Assembly (NCBI GenBank): GCA_028292565.1
Contig: JAQGMD010000157.1
Location: forward strand, 1 to 19,592
DNA length: 19,592 nucleotides
Source of the DNA: Burkholderia sp.
Lineage (GTDB): Bacteria > Pseudomonadota > Gammaproteobacteria > Burkholderiales > Burkholderiaceae
Direction: 5' to 3'
The notes beneath the pieces are model-generated. The model worked only from the letters and a program-made list of their open reading frames with translations, was not told the DNA's origin and ran no database searches. Every line of letters starts with the position of its first letter. The stretch's first letter is position 1. Positions 18,391-19,592 of this stretch are shown here, one piece after another. The translations under genes were made by a program, and so were the position numbers.

Positions 18391-18439
18391 ACAGCGGGCA
18401 TTGACGTTATGTTATTGAATTGTTGGGAGGCCTTTTGTG

Positions 18440-18994
18440 ATGCAAGACCAGGAAAAAACGCAAGATCAAACTGAACAAGCTAGCCAGATTCCAAACGGCA
18501 ATGAGCGAGAAGAGGGAGCGCAGGCGCCCGGCGAAGCTTCGCTGGAACAGAAACTCGCGACCGCCGAGACGCGGGCGACCGAAATGCAGGATGCTTATCT
18601 GCGCGCGAAGGCCGAAGCCGAGAATGTGCGCCGCCGGGCCCAGGATGATGTCGCCAAGGCTCATAAGTTCGCCATCGAAAACTTTGCCGAGGCGCTGGTC
18701 CCGGTAAAGGACAGTCTCGAAATGGCGCTCAAGCTGGACACGCCGTCGATCGACGCGCTCAAGGAAGGCGTGGAGATGACTCTGAAGCAACTGACTGCTG
18801 CCTTTGAGCGCAACAGGTTGCTGGAGATTAGCCCGCAAGCCGGCGACAAGCTCGACCCGATGAAGCATCAGGCGATCTCCATGGTGCCTTCCGAACAGGA
18901 AGCCAACACCATCGTCAGCGTGTTGCAAAAAGGTTATCTGATCGCGGATCGGTTGTTGCGCCCTGCGCTGGTGACGGTCGCGCAAGAAAAGTAA
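18440..18994 (+). CDS. grpE: Nucleotide exchange factor GrpE
   Basis: The product is 184 aa from the ATG at 18440; a GTG one codon earlier (18437) is equally compatible with the GGGAGG site at 18425-18430. There is an acidic, Gln-rich disordered start (about 1-35), then a long coiled coil ([31 protein letters not shown]), then the beta-rich head with [15 protein letters not shown] and the terminal [17 protein letters not shown]. GrpE dimers release ADP from DnaK and act as a thermosensor. A perfect sigma-32 promoter precedes it, and dnaK follows after 86 bp with its own one. Confidence 0.96.
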   Translation: MQDQEKTQDQTEQASQIPNGNEREEGAQAPGEASLEQKLATAETRATEMQDAYLRAKAEAENVRRRAQDDVAKAHKFAIENFAEALVPVKDSLEMALKLDTPSIDALKEGVEMTLKQLTAAFERNRLLEISPQAGDKLDPMKHQAISMVPSEQEANTIVSVLQKGYLIADRLLRPALVTVAQEK

Positions 18995-19008
18995 AAGCGT
19001 ACAAAGCG

Positions 19009-19036
19009 CTTGAAACTCGCGTTTTGTTCCACATAT
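19009..19036 (+). promoter_or_regulatory. Sigma-32 heat-shock promoter of dnaK
   Basis: CTTGAAA (19009-19015), a 13-base spacer, then CCACATAT (19029-19036), with one mismatch to CCCCATnT. It lies in the grpE-dnaK gap and predicts a start near 19043, about 38 bases before the dnaK ATG. The spacer length is identical to that of the grpE promoter. Confidence 0.75.
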
Positions 19037-19065
19037 TCAACACATCAGAACTCTTCAGTTACTAA

Positions 19066-19592
<527 letters not shown>

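Overview
The window is a chromosomal housekeeping segment of a betaproteobacterium. It most likely belongs to Burkholderiales, and Oxalobacteraceae or a close relative is my best guess. The reasons are the moderately high GC, the gene order leuS-lptE-holA-proA, the divergent fur/bamE pair, the cluster hrcA / nadK-recN / hemH / grpE-dnaK, and the protein sequences. This taxonomy is inference from gene order and family resemblance; no database was searched.

Left part, 1-11.9 kb. The window opens inside the C-terminus of an Fpg/Nei-type DNA glycosylase on the plus strand. Everything from there to 11.9 kb lies on the minus strand and is read right to left. One run is leuS -> lptE -> holA -> (a REP-like repeat pair) -> proA -> hemJ -> a 2-hydroxychromene-2-carboxylate isomerase-family gene -> an RlmL-type 23S rRNA methyltransferase gene. 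A second run upstream is bamE -> dapB -> tonB -> exbB -> exbD -> a barstar-like gene, with gaps of 4 to 36 bp. leuS has its own recognisable promoter, which lies inside a near-perfect dyad.

Right part, 11.9-19.6 kb. fur diverges from bamE and converges on hrcA. hrcA follows a HAD-family phosphatase gene on the minus strand. nadK diverges from the HAD gene and is followed on the plus strand by recN and hemH. A gap of about 450 bp then precedes grpE and dnaK, which is cut by the window end. Both grpE and dnaK are preceded by good heat-shock sigma-32 promoters. The gap also holds an unlisted minus-strand small ORF (37 aa, one membrane segment) with a strong ribosome binding site and an intrinsic terminator pointing the same way. 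This is the most novel-looking item in the window.

Functional themes. Iron and heme functions recur (Fur, TonB-ExbB-ExbD, HemJ, HemH). So do envelope assembly (LptE, BamE), protein quality control (HrcA, GrpE, DnaK), DNA replication and repair (HolA, RecN, Fpg/Nei-like) and core metabolism (ProA, DapB, NadK, LeuS). I see no mobile element, CRISPR array, tRNA or rRNA. The segment looks like vertically inherited core genome, and I do not see an elaborate new multi-gene system in it.
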